DNA of 64,000 nt from Agrococcus casei LMG 22410 (GTDB taxonomy: Bacteria > Actinomycetota > Actinomycetes > Actinomycetales > Microbacteriaceae): NCBI RefSeq assembly GCF_900163565.1, contig NZ_FUHU01000046.1, positions 1 to 64,000 on the forward strand, read 5' to 3'. Under the pieces are notes generated by a model, which was given only the letters and a program-made list of their open reading frames with translations, did no database searches and was not told the origin of the DNA. A program made the position numbers and the translations under genes. Below are positions 53,763 through 62,089 of the stretch, piece by piece; position 1 is the first letter of the stretch, and each line of letters begins with the position of its first letter.

Positions 53763-55073
53763 TCAGATCTCGATTCCGTCGATCGAGACGGCGCGCTGAG
53801 CACGCCTTCTCACGAACACCTCGAATGCGAGCGCTGCGACGAATGCCACGAGCAGTCCGTCAAGAGCCGGAATCAGCGTCAGCGAGAAGAGTCCGAATCC
53901 GAGGCCGTCTGAGGTCTGGGTCGTCATCAGTGCGGTGGCGATTCCGAGCAGCCAGGCGATGACCGGCAGCACGGTGATGCGCGGCACGTCGCTGTGGTGC
54001 TCAAACCTCGTGTGCTTGCGGTTCGCGAAGAAGTTCGCGATGTAGACGCCGCCGAATGGCGCGATCACGATGCCGATGGCCGAGATGAAGTTGATGAACC
54101 AGTCGGCGGCTCCGAGCACCGCGACGATGATGCCAATTACACCGCCGATGATCGTCAGCGTGCGACGGCTGAAGCGCTTGCTGATCGACGAGAAGCTGAT
54201 CGCAGCCGAGTATGCGTTGGTGGTGTTCGTGGTCCACTGCGCGAGGATCAGCACGATGACCGCGAAGCCGCCGAGTCCGAGCACGAAGAACATGGTCATG
54301 AGCTCGGTCTCGTTCAGCAGCTTGCTGAGGATGACGGCCACGATGATGATGATCGAGTTGCCGAACAGGAACCCGAAGAAGCCTGCGGCCATCGCCTGCT
54401 TCGGCGTCTTGGCCCAGCGCGCCATGTCGGGTGCCGAGACGACGCCCAAGACGAAGATGCCCATGACCAGCGACACAGCCCCTCCGAAGCTGTAGACGGC
54501 AGCGGTGTCTGCCGTCAGCGCCTCGGATCCGCGCGTTGCGAATGCGACGACAATGCCCACGATGAGCAGGATGAGCAGCAGTGGCACCGCGAGGGTGCTG
54601 AGTCGTGAGATCGAGCGGTATCCCCACAGCGCGGTGAGCAGCATCAGGATGCCGCCGAGCACGGTGAAGACGGCGACGGGCCAGTCGATGCCAGTGAGCT
54701 CGAGCATCGCGACCTGTGCGTTCGAGCCGAAGAAGCCTGCCTGCACAGCGAACCAGCCGATGAGGCTGATCGACATCGCCAGGGCGAGCACTGCGCCGCC
54801 GATCTTGCCGAACACCGCGCGCGAGACCATCGCGGTCGTGAGACCGGTCGCTGCTCCGACGTATGCGCACGCCATAGCCAGCAGGCCGAGCAGCACCGAC
54901 CCCACGAGCGTTGCGCCGATCGCGGGCCAGAAGTCCATGCCGGCGGCGAGCTCAACGCCGAGGAAGGCGCCAGACAGGTCGATGCCGATGGCAATCCAGA
55001 CAGCGGCAATGCTGATCCAGTGCTTGCGCTCGGATTTCGGCACTGTTCCGTGCTCGTAGTCCTTGGTCTCCAT
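53763..55073 (-). CDS. NCS1 family cytosine permease-like transporter
   Basis: A 436-residue NCS1 transporter of the CodB branch with 12 predicted membrane segments. Visible are VWIAIGIDLSGAFLGVELAA, SRAVFGKIGGAVLALAMSIS, IGWFAVQAGFFGSNAQVAM and APDMARWAKTPKQAM. It should import a nucleobase- or hydantoin-like substrate for the HyuA-DUF917 pair. First gene of the operon after the TetR regulator, three bases from the tetR stop. Confidence 0.9.
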   Translation of the reverse strand: METKDYEHGTVPKSERKHWISIAAVWIAIGIDLSGAFLGVELAAGMDFWPAIGATLVGSVLLGLLAMACAYVGAATGLTTAMVSRAVFGKIGGAVLALAMSISLIGWFAVQAGFFGSNAQVAMLELTGIDWPVAVFTVLGGILMLLTALWGYRSISRLSTLAVPLLLILLIVGIVVAFATRGSEALTADTAAVYSFGGAVSLVMGIFVLGVVSAPDMARWAKTPKQAMAAGFFGFLFGNSIIIIVAVILSKLLNETELMTMFFVLGLGGFAVIVLILAQWTTNTTNAYSAAISFSSISKRFSRRTLTIIGGVIGIIVAVLGAADWFINFISAIGIVIAPFGGVYIANFFANRKHTRFEHHSDVPRITVLPVIAWLLGIATALMTTQTSDGLGFGLFSLTLIPALDGLLVAFVAALAFEVFVRRRAQRAVSIDGIEI

Positions 55074-55076
55074 AGT

Positions 55077-55667
55077 TCAGTTCTCTCTTTCGGTCATCAA
55101 TGACACGAGGTGCTGCCACGCTGCTTCGAATCGCTGCGCGTAGACCTCTGTTGAGTAGTGCGCTCGCTGCAGAAACAGGCCGTCCATGAGCATGAGCACG
55201 AGCGCGATGAAACCCGCTTCGTCTTGAGGTCCGCGGATGGCTTGGGTCTCAAGCCCTTCGCGGTAGGCGCTCCGAAACGCGTCGGCGAGGCTCGATTCGT
55301 AGTCGAGAAAAATCTGTCGCAGGCTCGGCAGCTCGGTGCTCTGCTCGTCTACGGCGGCGCGCAGACTGAACTCGGCGGCATCGGGGCGTTCGTCGTAGAA
55401 CGCGTCGACGCCGATCAGCAGGTGGCGGATGCGCTCGAGGGGTTCGAGGGTGCGGCTGTCCTGTGCGAGGTGGGCGAAATAGGAGACGTGCTCGGCAGTG
55501 ATCTCGGCGTACACCGACTCGAACAGTGCTTGCTTGCCGTCGAAGTGGGCGTAGATCGAAGGTGTCTTGATGCCTACGGCTTCTGCGATCTCGCGCAGGC
55601 TGGCTTCTGCGTAGCCCTTCTTGGCAAACACGTGACGGGCCGCATCTATGAGGCGCTGTCTCGACAT
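55077..55667 (-). CDS. TetR family transcriptional regulator
   Basis: A 196-residue TetR repressor. The N-terminal HTH is RLIDAARHVFAKKGYAEASL followed by REIAEAVGIKTPSIYAHFDG (about residues 4-44); the C-terminal ligand domain is helical. A near-perfect palindrome lies four bases before its start. It is the first gene of the operon with the NCS1 permease, DUF917 and HyuA genes, so it is likely an autorepressor induced by the transported substrate. Confidence 0.92.
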   Translation of the reverse strand: MSRQRLIDAARHVFAKKGYAEASLREIAEAVGIKTPSIYAHFDGKQALFESVYAEITAEHVSYFAHLAQDSRTLEPLERIRHLLIGVDAFYDERPDAAEFSLRAAVDEQSTELPSLRQIFLDYESSLADAFRSAYREGLETQAIRGPQDEAGFIALVLMLMDGLFLQRAHYSTEVYAQRFEAAWQHLVSLMTEREN

Positions 55668-55670
55668 TGT

Positions 55671-55690
55671 CCTACCTAACGTTAGTTAGG
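55671..55690. promoter_or_regulatory. TetR operator
   Basis: CCTACCTAACGTTAGTTAGG is a 20-base palindrome with a perfect CTAACGTTAG core and one mismatched pair, located directly upstream of the tetR start. Binding here would block the whole regulator-permease-DUF917-hyuA transcript. Confidence 0.65.
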
Positions 55691-55736
55691 CAATGAGCCT
55701 ACATGTCTCACGGCTGAAACGGAAGACGTGACACGT

Positions 55737-55787
55737 GTTGCGAAAAACGCACCGGTTTGACCGTCAAACCCGTGCGTTGTTCGCAAC
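55737..55787. repeat. Palindrome B4 (terminator-like)
   Basis: GTTGCGAAAAACGCACCGG, TTTGAC, central C, complement with two mismatches (CCCGTG, GTTGTT). It ends exactly at the stop codon (55788) of the next minus-strand gene, as B3 does for hyuA. Confidence 0.86.
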
Positions 55788-57041
55788 TCACGGCGTGCGC
55801 GGTCCTTCGGCTTTCGCCCGCCGCTGCGCCCGCATCGACACGAACAGCATCGGCAGGAACGACCCGATCGACACCAAATACACGACAGCAGCCACCATCC
55901 GGACGACGCCCGAAACGGGCAGCGTGCACAGCAGCAGTGCCGCGTTCGCGACAGTGACGCGCAGCACTCCGCCAACGTCGAGCACGGATGCCCCAGCCTT
56001 CACCGGATGCGGCCCGCCACCGAGCACGACCGGCACCAGGTGGCTGAGTGCACCGACGAGCACCTGTGCCACGAAGCCTGCCGCGAGAAATGGCACAACG
56101 CTGTCGACAGCCACGCGTACCGCGGTGAAGTCACCGCCTTCCGCCCACGCCAAGACAACCCGAACGATGAGCATGGCGAGGCACCCGATCCACCAGAGCA
56201 CGGCGGCGCCCACAGACAGTGCGGCGAAACTCCTCGGCGGCTTCTGGAGTGCGGCCTTGCCCAGCGATACTCCGATGACCGCCAGCCCGACCAGATAGCC
56301 GACGAGTCCGAGCACCAGCACAAGCATCCACGAGCCGGCGGCGCCGATCGCTGCTACTGCGACGGCGGCGGCAAGAACGGGCAACGCTCGAGCAGCACCA
56401 GAGGCAGCGTGCTCGGCAGCGCGGGTTCGCAGGATGGTCGGCCACAGGGTCACGAGGGTGCCGGCGACTGTGAGGCCGATCCAGCCGAGCATATTGATCA
56501 GTACGTGAGCGAGCGCAAGCGAGACGGATGCGTCGTGTGCGAGCCACGCGCCCACGGCGGCTCCGAGAGGCAGAAAGGCAGCGGCCGCGATGTAATAGCG
56601 AATCGTGCGTCCGAACCGACCCGGCAGAGCGCCCCGCGCACGCAGCACCAGGCTCACTCCGTGCCACACGACCGCGATGATGAGCAACGTTGCCCCAGTG
56701 ATCGTTGCGGCAAGCATCTGCCAGACCACCCCGATCATGACCGCAGCGGCACCGAGATTGGCCAGCGCCAGACGCCACGTCTGCCAGCGCTGGTGAGCGA
56801 CAGTCTGCGCAGCGCGCAACAGAGCGAACGAGAAGTGCTGACTCCACACCAGAATCGCGTGGGTCGCGGCTCCGAGCAGCAGCAGGTGGATCATGAGCCA
56901 GCGCGGCGCCGGCACGTCACTCTGTACGAGGCTTACGACGACCACGAGCACGAACCAGATCACCGTGGGCAGATCACGCAGCGGCTGAAACCCTCGGGAT
57001 GGTGCCCTGTCGGTGTCACGGCTGATCTCCACGGTGTTCAT
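55788..57041 (-). CDS. Polytopic membrane protein (NnrS/copper oxidase-membrane-like)
   Basis: A 417-residue protein with about twelve hydrophobic segments. Conserved histidines within membrane helices, LMIHLLLLGAATHAILVW, ALAHVLINMLGWIGL and ALSHLVPVVLGGGPHP, recall NnrS and the membrane domain found with actinobacterial copper-containing nitrite reductases or multicopper oxidases. A heme- or copper-related role is possible but no partner oxidase is adjacent. ATG start; palindrome B4 abuts its stop. Confidence 0.6.
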   Translation of the reverse strand: MNTVEISRDTDRAPSRGFQPLRDLPTVIWFVLVVVVSLVQSDVPAPRWLMIHLLLLGAATHAILVWSQHFSFALLRAAQTVAHQRWQTWRLALANLGAAAVMIGVVWQMLAATITGATLLIIAVVWHGVSLVLRARGALPGRFGRTIRYYIAAAAFLPLGAAVGAWLAHDASVSLALAHVLINMLGWIGLTVAGTLVTLWPTILRTRAAEHAASGAARALPVLAAAVAVAAIGAAGSWMLVLVLGLVGYLVGLAVIGVSLGKAALQKPPRSFAALSVGAAVLWWIGCLAMLIVRVVLAWAEGGDFTAVRVAVDSVVPFLAAGFVAQVLVGALSHLVPVVLGGGPHPVKAGASVLDVGGVLRVTVANAALLLCTLPVSGVVRMVAAVVYLVSIGSFLPMLFVSMRAQRRAKAEGPRTP

Positions 57042-57115
57042 TCTACGAATAGGCGTGCCTGGGGTAGGGCGCTGCGGCTTTGTGGATGCGTAGGATTACA
57101 CAGCGAGGAGGGCCG

Positions 57116-57505
57116 ATGGACACGACGATTCAAGAGCTGGCCGCGGCTCGTGGGCTTGAACTACCTGGGGCAGAGCTGACGCATCCGTTCGGGCCTGAGT
57201 GGGACGTCTACAAAGTTCGCGGCAAGGTGTTCATGCTGCAGACGGCTCTTGGTGATGCCCCGATGGTGACGTTGAAGGCTTCGCCGCGAGACAGCGAGGC
57301 GTTGCGTGCCGGGTACCCTCAGATCACTCCGGGCTATCACATGAACAAACGGCACTGGGTCACTCTGCAACCGGGGTCGGGCCTCGACCGGCAGATGGTC
57401 AAAGACCTCGTGACCGAGTCATATCTGCTCGTGATCGAGAAGAATGTGCCGAAGGCTGCATGGCCCGTTGACCCTGAGACGTTCGGTCATGCCGCTGCTG
57501 GGTGA
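57116..57505 (+). CDS. MmcQ/YjbR family protein
   Basis: A 129-residue MmcQ/YjbR (CyaY-like fold) DNA-binding-type protein. THPFGPEWDVYKVRGKVFML near residue 22, then LKASPRDSEALRAGYPQITP and GYHMNKRHWVTLQPGSGLDR followed by LVTESYLLVIEK. GAGGAGG lies just before the ATG. The family's cellular role is not established. It stands alone between two minus-strand membrane protein genes. Confidence 0.88.
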   Translation: MDTTIQELAAARGLELPGAELTHPFGPEWDVYKVRGKVFMLQTALGDAPMVTLKASPRDSEALRAGYPQITPGYHMNKRHWVTLQPGSGLDRQMVKDLVTESYLLVIEKNVPKAAWPVDPETFGHAAAG

Positions 57506-57514
57506 TCGGCGGGG

Positions 57515-58615
57515 TCAGGTCTGAGTTCGCGTGCGCTTTGTCGCCTGCAGCAGTCGCGTGCGCGCTGAGGCTCGTGTCTGCTCAGGAGCGCTGGCGCCGA
57601 TCGTACGCACGAGCGTCGTCAGCCAGACGAATATGATGCCGACCACGATCACTTCTAGCCCAGCGAGGTTGTAGACACCGAACGGACGCCAGAGCAGCAC
57701 GGCGGTGACCAGAGCGATGCCTGCGCCGACCGTCGTGAGTGTCATCATCGGCGTCGGCCCGGGCATCACGATGGTCACGGCGAGCGCCGCGGCGGCGAAC
57801 AGGCAGAGCGTGCCGATTGCGGCGATGTTGTGCGCAACGGATGCGGTGGCCACGGGAAACACACCGACTCCGGCGAGTGCGGCTCCGGTCGCCGTGAACA
57901 GCACGACCACGATGCCGATCGCTTTCAGACGGCTGTCGCCCATCCATCTGTGCAGATCACGCCCGATGTAGAGCCCGACCGCAGCCACCAGAAGACCTGC
58001 GACGATCACGGTGAGGTTGAACGCCCATGCGTTGCCGAGGGATGAGAAGTGCAGCTGCCACCACAGGGGATCAGCAGCGGTGATCATGGCGAACAGGGTT
58101 CCGATAGTGAGGTACCCGAACAGCAGCTGCGTCAGGTTGCGGGTGCGCAGCTCGATGCCTGCCTGAAAGGCGAGCCATGAACCGGCTGCGCTCGCGATGG
58201 CTGTGAGCAACGCCGCGGCGATCGGCGCCGGCACGAATCCCTGAAGGCCCAGCGCCAGGATCTCTCCAGCCGTCAGCACAGCCATGAACGCCACTGCACC
58301 GAACACGACTGTCAGCATTGCCGTCGAGATATGCGACACGGCCCGTTGCCAACCGGGCATGGCACGAGTCTCGTGGCGACGGTGCAGCAGGGTGCTGAGC
58401 AAGAATGCCGCAGCAGTGATGAGGGATGCGGTGCCAGCGGCCGGTTGCGTGACATCGAGTTCGCCAGCGTGCGCGGCGATCGGCCTGGCTTCGCCACCGA
58501 AGCTGATCAGCCCGAAGAGCAGCCCGAGCGCAGCAGCACCCCACGCTGCAAGAGTGGTCTGCTCTTCGAATCGGCGTGCGACTTCGCTCGTTGGCAGCGC
58601 TGTGGGTGAAGACAT
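57515..58615 (-). CDS. DUF998-like membrane protein
   Basis: A 366-residue protein with about ten hydrophobic segments in regular hairpins and a basic C-terminal tail (TRASARTRLLQATKRTRTQT). The segment RAVSHISTAMLTVVFGAVAF and the repeated helix pattern are those of DUF998-type actinobacterial proteins. The function is unknown. It converges with the MmcQ-like gene, with nine bases between stops. The 95 bases before the lipoprotein stop contain no gene. Confidence 0.65.
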   Translation of the reverse strand: MSSPTALPTSEVARRFEEQTTLAAWGAAALGLLFGLISFGGEARPIAAHAGELDVTQPAAGTASLITAAAFLLSTLLHRRHETRAMPGWQRAVSHISTAMLTVVFGAVAFMAVLTAGEILALGLQGFVPAPIAAALLTAIASAAGSWLAFQAGIELRTRNLTQLLFGYLTIGTLFAMITAADPLWWQLHFSSLGNAWAFNLTVIVAGLLVAAVGLYIGRDLHRWMGDSRLKAIGIVVVLFTATGAALAGVGVFPVATASVAHNIAAIGTLCLFAAAALAVTIVMPGPTPMMTLTTVGAGIALVTAVLLWRPFGVYNLAGLEVIVVGIIFVWLTTLVRTIGASAPEQTRASARTRLLQATKRTRTQT

Positions 58616-58710
58616 GACCCCATCGAACCATGCACCCCTGACGCGGGCGTCCGTGATGTGGTCTCTCGCCCGGGTAGCAACGACGGCACTGACCCGAGCC
58701 CGCTAAGTGG

Positions 58711-59220
58711 TCAAGCGCCAGTCATGTAGGTGACTGCGACTTCGCCTTCGCCTCCCATGTCGCTGACAGTGACGTTCCATTTCTGGTCGGCGATCATCAC
58801 TACAAAGGTGGCGGATCGCATGCCCATGCCTTCGGCGATATCTCGGGACTCAGGAGTGATGCCGACGTCCGCGAGCCCGTCGTCTATCGAGGCCACCACG
58901 GTGTCAAAGTCATCAGTTGACGTCACGTTCATGGCTTTGAGAGTTTCGCCGTCGCTCTCGATCGATGTGGAGTTCACCACCACGTGGTTGTCGGGAAGGG
59001 GCATGTCGGTCGCGAACCACTCGGGAATGGTGGTGCCCTCGCCGCCTTCGACGGTCACCGAGCCTCCGCTGTCATCGGTGATCGTGACAGAGCCGTCATC
59101 TTCGACGTCGACATTGGGGATCACATTGCTCACGAGATCGGTGGCGCTGCATCCTGCCGCAAGTCCGAGTGCCGCTGCCAGCGCAGTAGCCGCCAATGCA
59201 CGTTTCGCTGCCTTGTTCAT
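58711..59220 (-). CDS. Putative lipoprotein
   Basis: A 169-residue lipoprotein. Lipobox LAAGC near residues 20-24 follows a basic, hydrophobic signal (MNKAAKRALAATALAAALG). The mature part is acidic with a repetitive beta segment (VEDDGSVTITDDSGGSVTVE) and an alpha/beta C-terminus (DFDTVVASIDDGLADVGITP). The start at 59220 follows AAAGGAG at seven bases; the longer open frame is not used. Anchored on the outer face of the membrane. The function is unknown. Confidence 0.82.
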   Translation of the reverse strand: MNKAAKRALAATALAAALGLAAGCSATDLVSNVIPNVDVEDDGSVTITDDSGGSVTVEGGEGTTIPEWFATDMPLPDNHVVVNSTSIESDGETLKAMNVTSTDDFDTVVASIDDGLADVGITPESRDIAEGMGMRSATFVVMIADQKWNVTVSDMGGEGEVAVTYMTGA

Positions 59221-59335
59221 CGGGATGCTCCTTTGTGAGATTCGCGTATGCGCAGTCAACCCCGACCCGCTCACGTACCGCTCACACACCGAGAAGGCGC
59301 GGCACCGCAGCAAAGCTGCTCCTCGTCCGCAGCAG

Positions 59336-60439
59336 CTACACCTCGATCAGCGACCGGTCGGCGTTGTTGAGGCACTCGGCACCGTCGGCGGTCACTGCCA
59401 CGATGTCTTCGATCCGCACGCCGAGTTCGCCGGGAATGTAGATGCCCGGCTCGATGCTGAAGGCCATCCCCTCCTCGAGCACGGTCGTGTCGCCCGCGAC
59501 CAGATACGGCGCCTCGTGCACGTCGAGGCCGATGCCGTGACCGGTGCGGTGCGTGAAGTACTCGCCGAAGCCAGCGCGTTCGATGACACCGCGCACGACC
59601 GCGTCGATCGACTCGGCCGTGACACCGGGCCGAACAGCTGCGAAACCGGCACGGTTGGCTTCAAGCACAACCGCGTGGACCTCGCGCAGTCGAGCCGAGG
59701 CAGGGCCGAGGCTCCAGGTGCGTGTCATGTCTGAGCAGTAGCCCTCCCGTGGCCCGCCAAAGTCAGTGAGTACACCCATGCCCTCTTCGAGCACGCGCGC
59801 ACCCGGGCTGTGATGCGGCATAGCCGCGTTTGACCCGGCTGCAACGATGCTGAACGATCCGCTGAGGTCGTGCCCGGTCGCCTGCAGGTACTCCCGAAGG
59901 TCGTCCTGAACCGCAAGCTCAGTGCGACCGCGAAACTCTGTTGTCGCGAGGAATCGACGGTAGGTCTCATCGACAGCGGATGCGGCGCCCCGCAGCAGGG
60001 CGAGCTCGGTCGACGACTTGCGAACCCGAAGCGGCACAAGCACCTCGTCAGCGGGCACCCATGCAATGTCGCTGTGACGGTTGAACTCCAAGGTGAAGCG
60101 CATCGGCACATCCGCGCCAATTGCCACCCTCTGGCGGGAGCCCAGGCCGAGCCCCTCGATCAGCATCGCCGCCGGGTCGTCCCCGTCGCTCCAGGCGATC
60201 ACATCGATGCCGATATCGATCACGGGCTGCATGGCATCGAGTTCGAAGACTGGCGCGACCGCGCGCACGCGGCCATCAGCCGTGATGCCGAGGGCGATCA
60301 GACGTTCCCGCAAGCTTGGGCGCGCACCGGTCAGATATGCAAAGTCTGTCGACGGCGTCACGATCATGGCGTCCGCGCCCGACCGGGTCAGCGCATCCGC
60401 GACGCGTTCGATGCGCTCCAAGAACACAGACTCACTCAC
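59336..60439 (-). CDS. Xaa-Pro aminopeptidase, M24B (PepP-like)
   Basis: A 367-residue metal-dependent aminopeptidase that removes residues before proline. Unlike the DoeA-like protein earlier in the window, all five metal ligands are present: Asp in LTDFGGPREG, Asp in CSDMTRTW, His in RTGHGIGLDVHE, Glu in SIEPGIYI and Glu in VRIEDIVAV. An N-terminal creatinase-type domain covers about residues 1-125. It overlaps the peptide transporter ATPase gene by eight bases, giving a peptide uptake-and-digestion operon. Confidence 0.93.
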   Translation of the reverse strand: MSESVFLERIERVADALTRSGADAMIVTPSTDFAYLTGARPSLRERLIALGITADGRVRAVAPVFELDAMQPVIDIGIDVIAWSDGDDPAAMLIEGLGLGSRQRVAIGADVPMRFTLEFNRHSDIAWVPADEVLVPLRVRKSSTELALLRGAASAVDETYRRFLATTEFRGRTELAVQDDLREYLQATGHDLSGSFSIVAAGSNAAMPHHSPGARVLEEGMGVLTDFGGPREGYCSDMTRTWSLGPASARLREVHAVVLEANRAGFAAVRPGVTAESIDAVVRGVIERAGFGEYFTHRTGHGIGLDVHEAPYLVAGDTTVLEEGMAFSIEPGIYIPGELGVRIEDIVAVTADGAECLNNADRSLIEV

Positions 60440-61292
60440 TGGCGGCCTCCTTTGAAACCGGCACTCGATTCAGTGCCTCATCTATATGCGATGCCCATTC
60501 GTCAGGCGCCTCAGCAGCGGGTGCCTCGGGCAGCACACCTTTGCCGTCGGGGTGCGGAATCGCACTCAGCAGCGCCCGCGTGTACGGGTGCACAGGGTCG
60601 TTCCAGATCAGCGAGGTCGACCCAGACTCGACAACCTTGCCGCGATACATGACCATGAGCCGGTCGGCCATCAGACGCACGACCGAAAGGTCATGGCTGA
60701 TGAACAGCATGCCCGCCCCCGCGTCGAGGCAGAGCTGGCGCATCATTGCGGCGACGGATGCCTGACTCGAGGCATCGAGGGCAGAGATCGGCTCGTCTGC
60801 AACGATCAGATCGGGCTTGGCAGCCAATGCCCTCGCGATCGCGATGCGCTGTCGCTGACCGCCCGAGAACTGGTGCGGATACCGCCCGACCATGTCGGCA
60901 TCGAGGCCGACAGCCTCAAGCCACTCTTGGGGTGAGTTCGACTTCAGGCCGCGCGCTTTCGCGGCGCGGATGCCGTCGGCGATCTGGTCTCCGACGCGCT
61001 TTCTCGGGTTCAGTGATGAGTTGGGGTCCTGAAACACCATCTGCATCGCTGTGAAGTCTGGCCGTCTCGTGCGAAGGTCCAGCTTCGGCACATCGCTGCC
61101 GCGGAACAGCACGGTTCCCTCGGCAGGCTTGTCCATGCCGACGATGGCTCGCGCAGTCGATGATTTGCCGCATCCGGATTCACCGACAAGCGCCAACACC
61201 TCACCGGGTGTGATCTCGAGCGAGACGCCGTCGACCGCTGTGACCGGCCCGTATCGCACGTGCAGGTCGTCGACTCGCAGCAGCTCGTTCAT
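60432..61292 (-). CDS. dppF: Dipeptide ABC transporter ATPase (DppF/OppF type)
   Basis: A 286-residue ATPase. Walker A LVGESGCGKSSTARAIVGMD, Q-loop VFQDPNSSLNPRKRVGDQI (characteristic of OppF/DppF), signature FSGGQRQRIAIARALAAKPD, Walker B LIVADEPISALD and H-loop FISHDLSVV. The oligopeptide C-terminal motif is HPYTRALLSAIPHPD. It drives peptide import with DppD and the two permeases. Overlaps the upstream dppD gene by four bases. Confidence 0.92.
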   Translation of the reverse strand: MNELLRVDDLHVRYGPVTAVDGVSLEITPGEVLALVGESGCGKSSTARAIVGMDKPAEGTVLFRGSDVPKLDLRTRRPDFTAMQMVFQDPNSSLNPRKRVGDQIADGIRAAKARGLKSNSPQEWLEAVGLDADMVGRYPHQFSGGQRQRIAIARALAAKPDLIVADEPISALDASSQASVAAMMRQLCLDAGAGMLFISHDLSVVRLMADRLMVMYRGKVVESGSTSLIWNDPVHPYTRALLSAIPHPDGKGVLPEAPAAEAPDEWASHIDEALNRVPVSKEAASE

Positions 61293-62089
61293 AGCACTTC
61301 ACTCTCCTGGGCATCGGGCATGGCTTCGAGCAGCTCGCGCGTGTAGGGATGTTCAGGGTCGCGGAAGAGCTTCTCGCGTGTGCCGGTCTCGACAATGCGA
61401 CCGTGACGCATCACGGCCATGTCGTCGGCAACCGCGCTCATGACCCCAAGGTCATGGGTGACGAGCAGCACAGCGAGGTCGCGCTCTGCGACCAGGTCGC
61501 GCAGCAGGTGCAGGATGCCGGCCTGCACGGTCACGTCGAGCGCGGTCGTCGGCTCGTCAGCAAGCAGCACCTCGGGGTCACATGCGAGTGCCATCGCAAT
61601 CGCGATGCGCTGCCGCTGACCGCCCGAGAATTGGTGCGGATAGCGTGACAGCGCCTCTTCGGGATTCGGCACACGCACGCGAGCCAGCAACTCGACTGCA
61701 CGCTCCTTGGCCTCGCGACGCTTGAGCTTCAGGTGGTGCCGCACGTGATCGGTCAACTGGCTGCCCACGGTGATCTGTGGATGCAGGCTCGCCGAAGGAT
61801 CCTGGAACACCATGGCCACGCGCATCCCGCGAATGCTGCGCAGCTGACGGGTTGGCATGCCGAGCAGTTCGGTATCGCCGAGGCGGATTGATCCGGTGAC
61901 CTTTGCAGAGTCGGGCAATAGACCGAGTACTGCCATCGCGGTCACGGTCTTGCCAGAGCCCGATTCGCCCGCGAGCCCCTGGATTCGGCCTGCGGTCAGG
62001 TCGAGCGAGACGCTGTCGACGACCGTTCGACCGCTGCCCTTGGGGCCGAACTCGATGCTGAGGTCAGTGATGGAAAGGACTGCACTCAT
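61289..62089 (-). CDS. dppD: Dipeptide ABC transporter ATPase (DppD/OppD type)
   Basis: A 266-residue ATPase. Walker A LAGESGSGKTVTAMAVLGLL, Q-loop VFQDPSASLHPQITVGSQL, signature FSGGQRQRIAIAMALACDPE, Walker B VLLADEPTTALDVT, H-loop LVTHDLGVM and C-terminal HPYTRELLEAMPD. The open frame extends to 62854, antisense-like over dppC; the true start is the ATG at 62089 overlapping the dppC stop by four bases. It lacks the long C-terminal Fe-S extension of some DppD proteins. Confidence 0.9.
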   Translation of the reverse strand: MSAVLSITDLSIEFGPKGSGRTVVDSVSLDLTAGRIQGLAGESGSGKTVTAMAVLGLLPDSAKVTGSIRLGDTELLGMPTRQLRSIRGMRVAMVFQDPSASLHPQITVGSQLTDHVRHHLKLKRREAKERAVELLARVRVPNPEEALSRYPHQFSGGQRQRIAIAMALACDPEVLLADEPTTALDVTVQAGILHLLRDLVAERDLAVLLVTHDLGVMSAVADDMAVMRHGRIVETGTREKLFRDPEHPYTRELLEAMPDAQESEVL

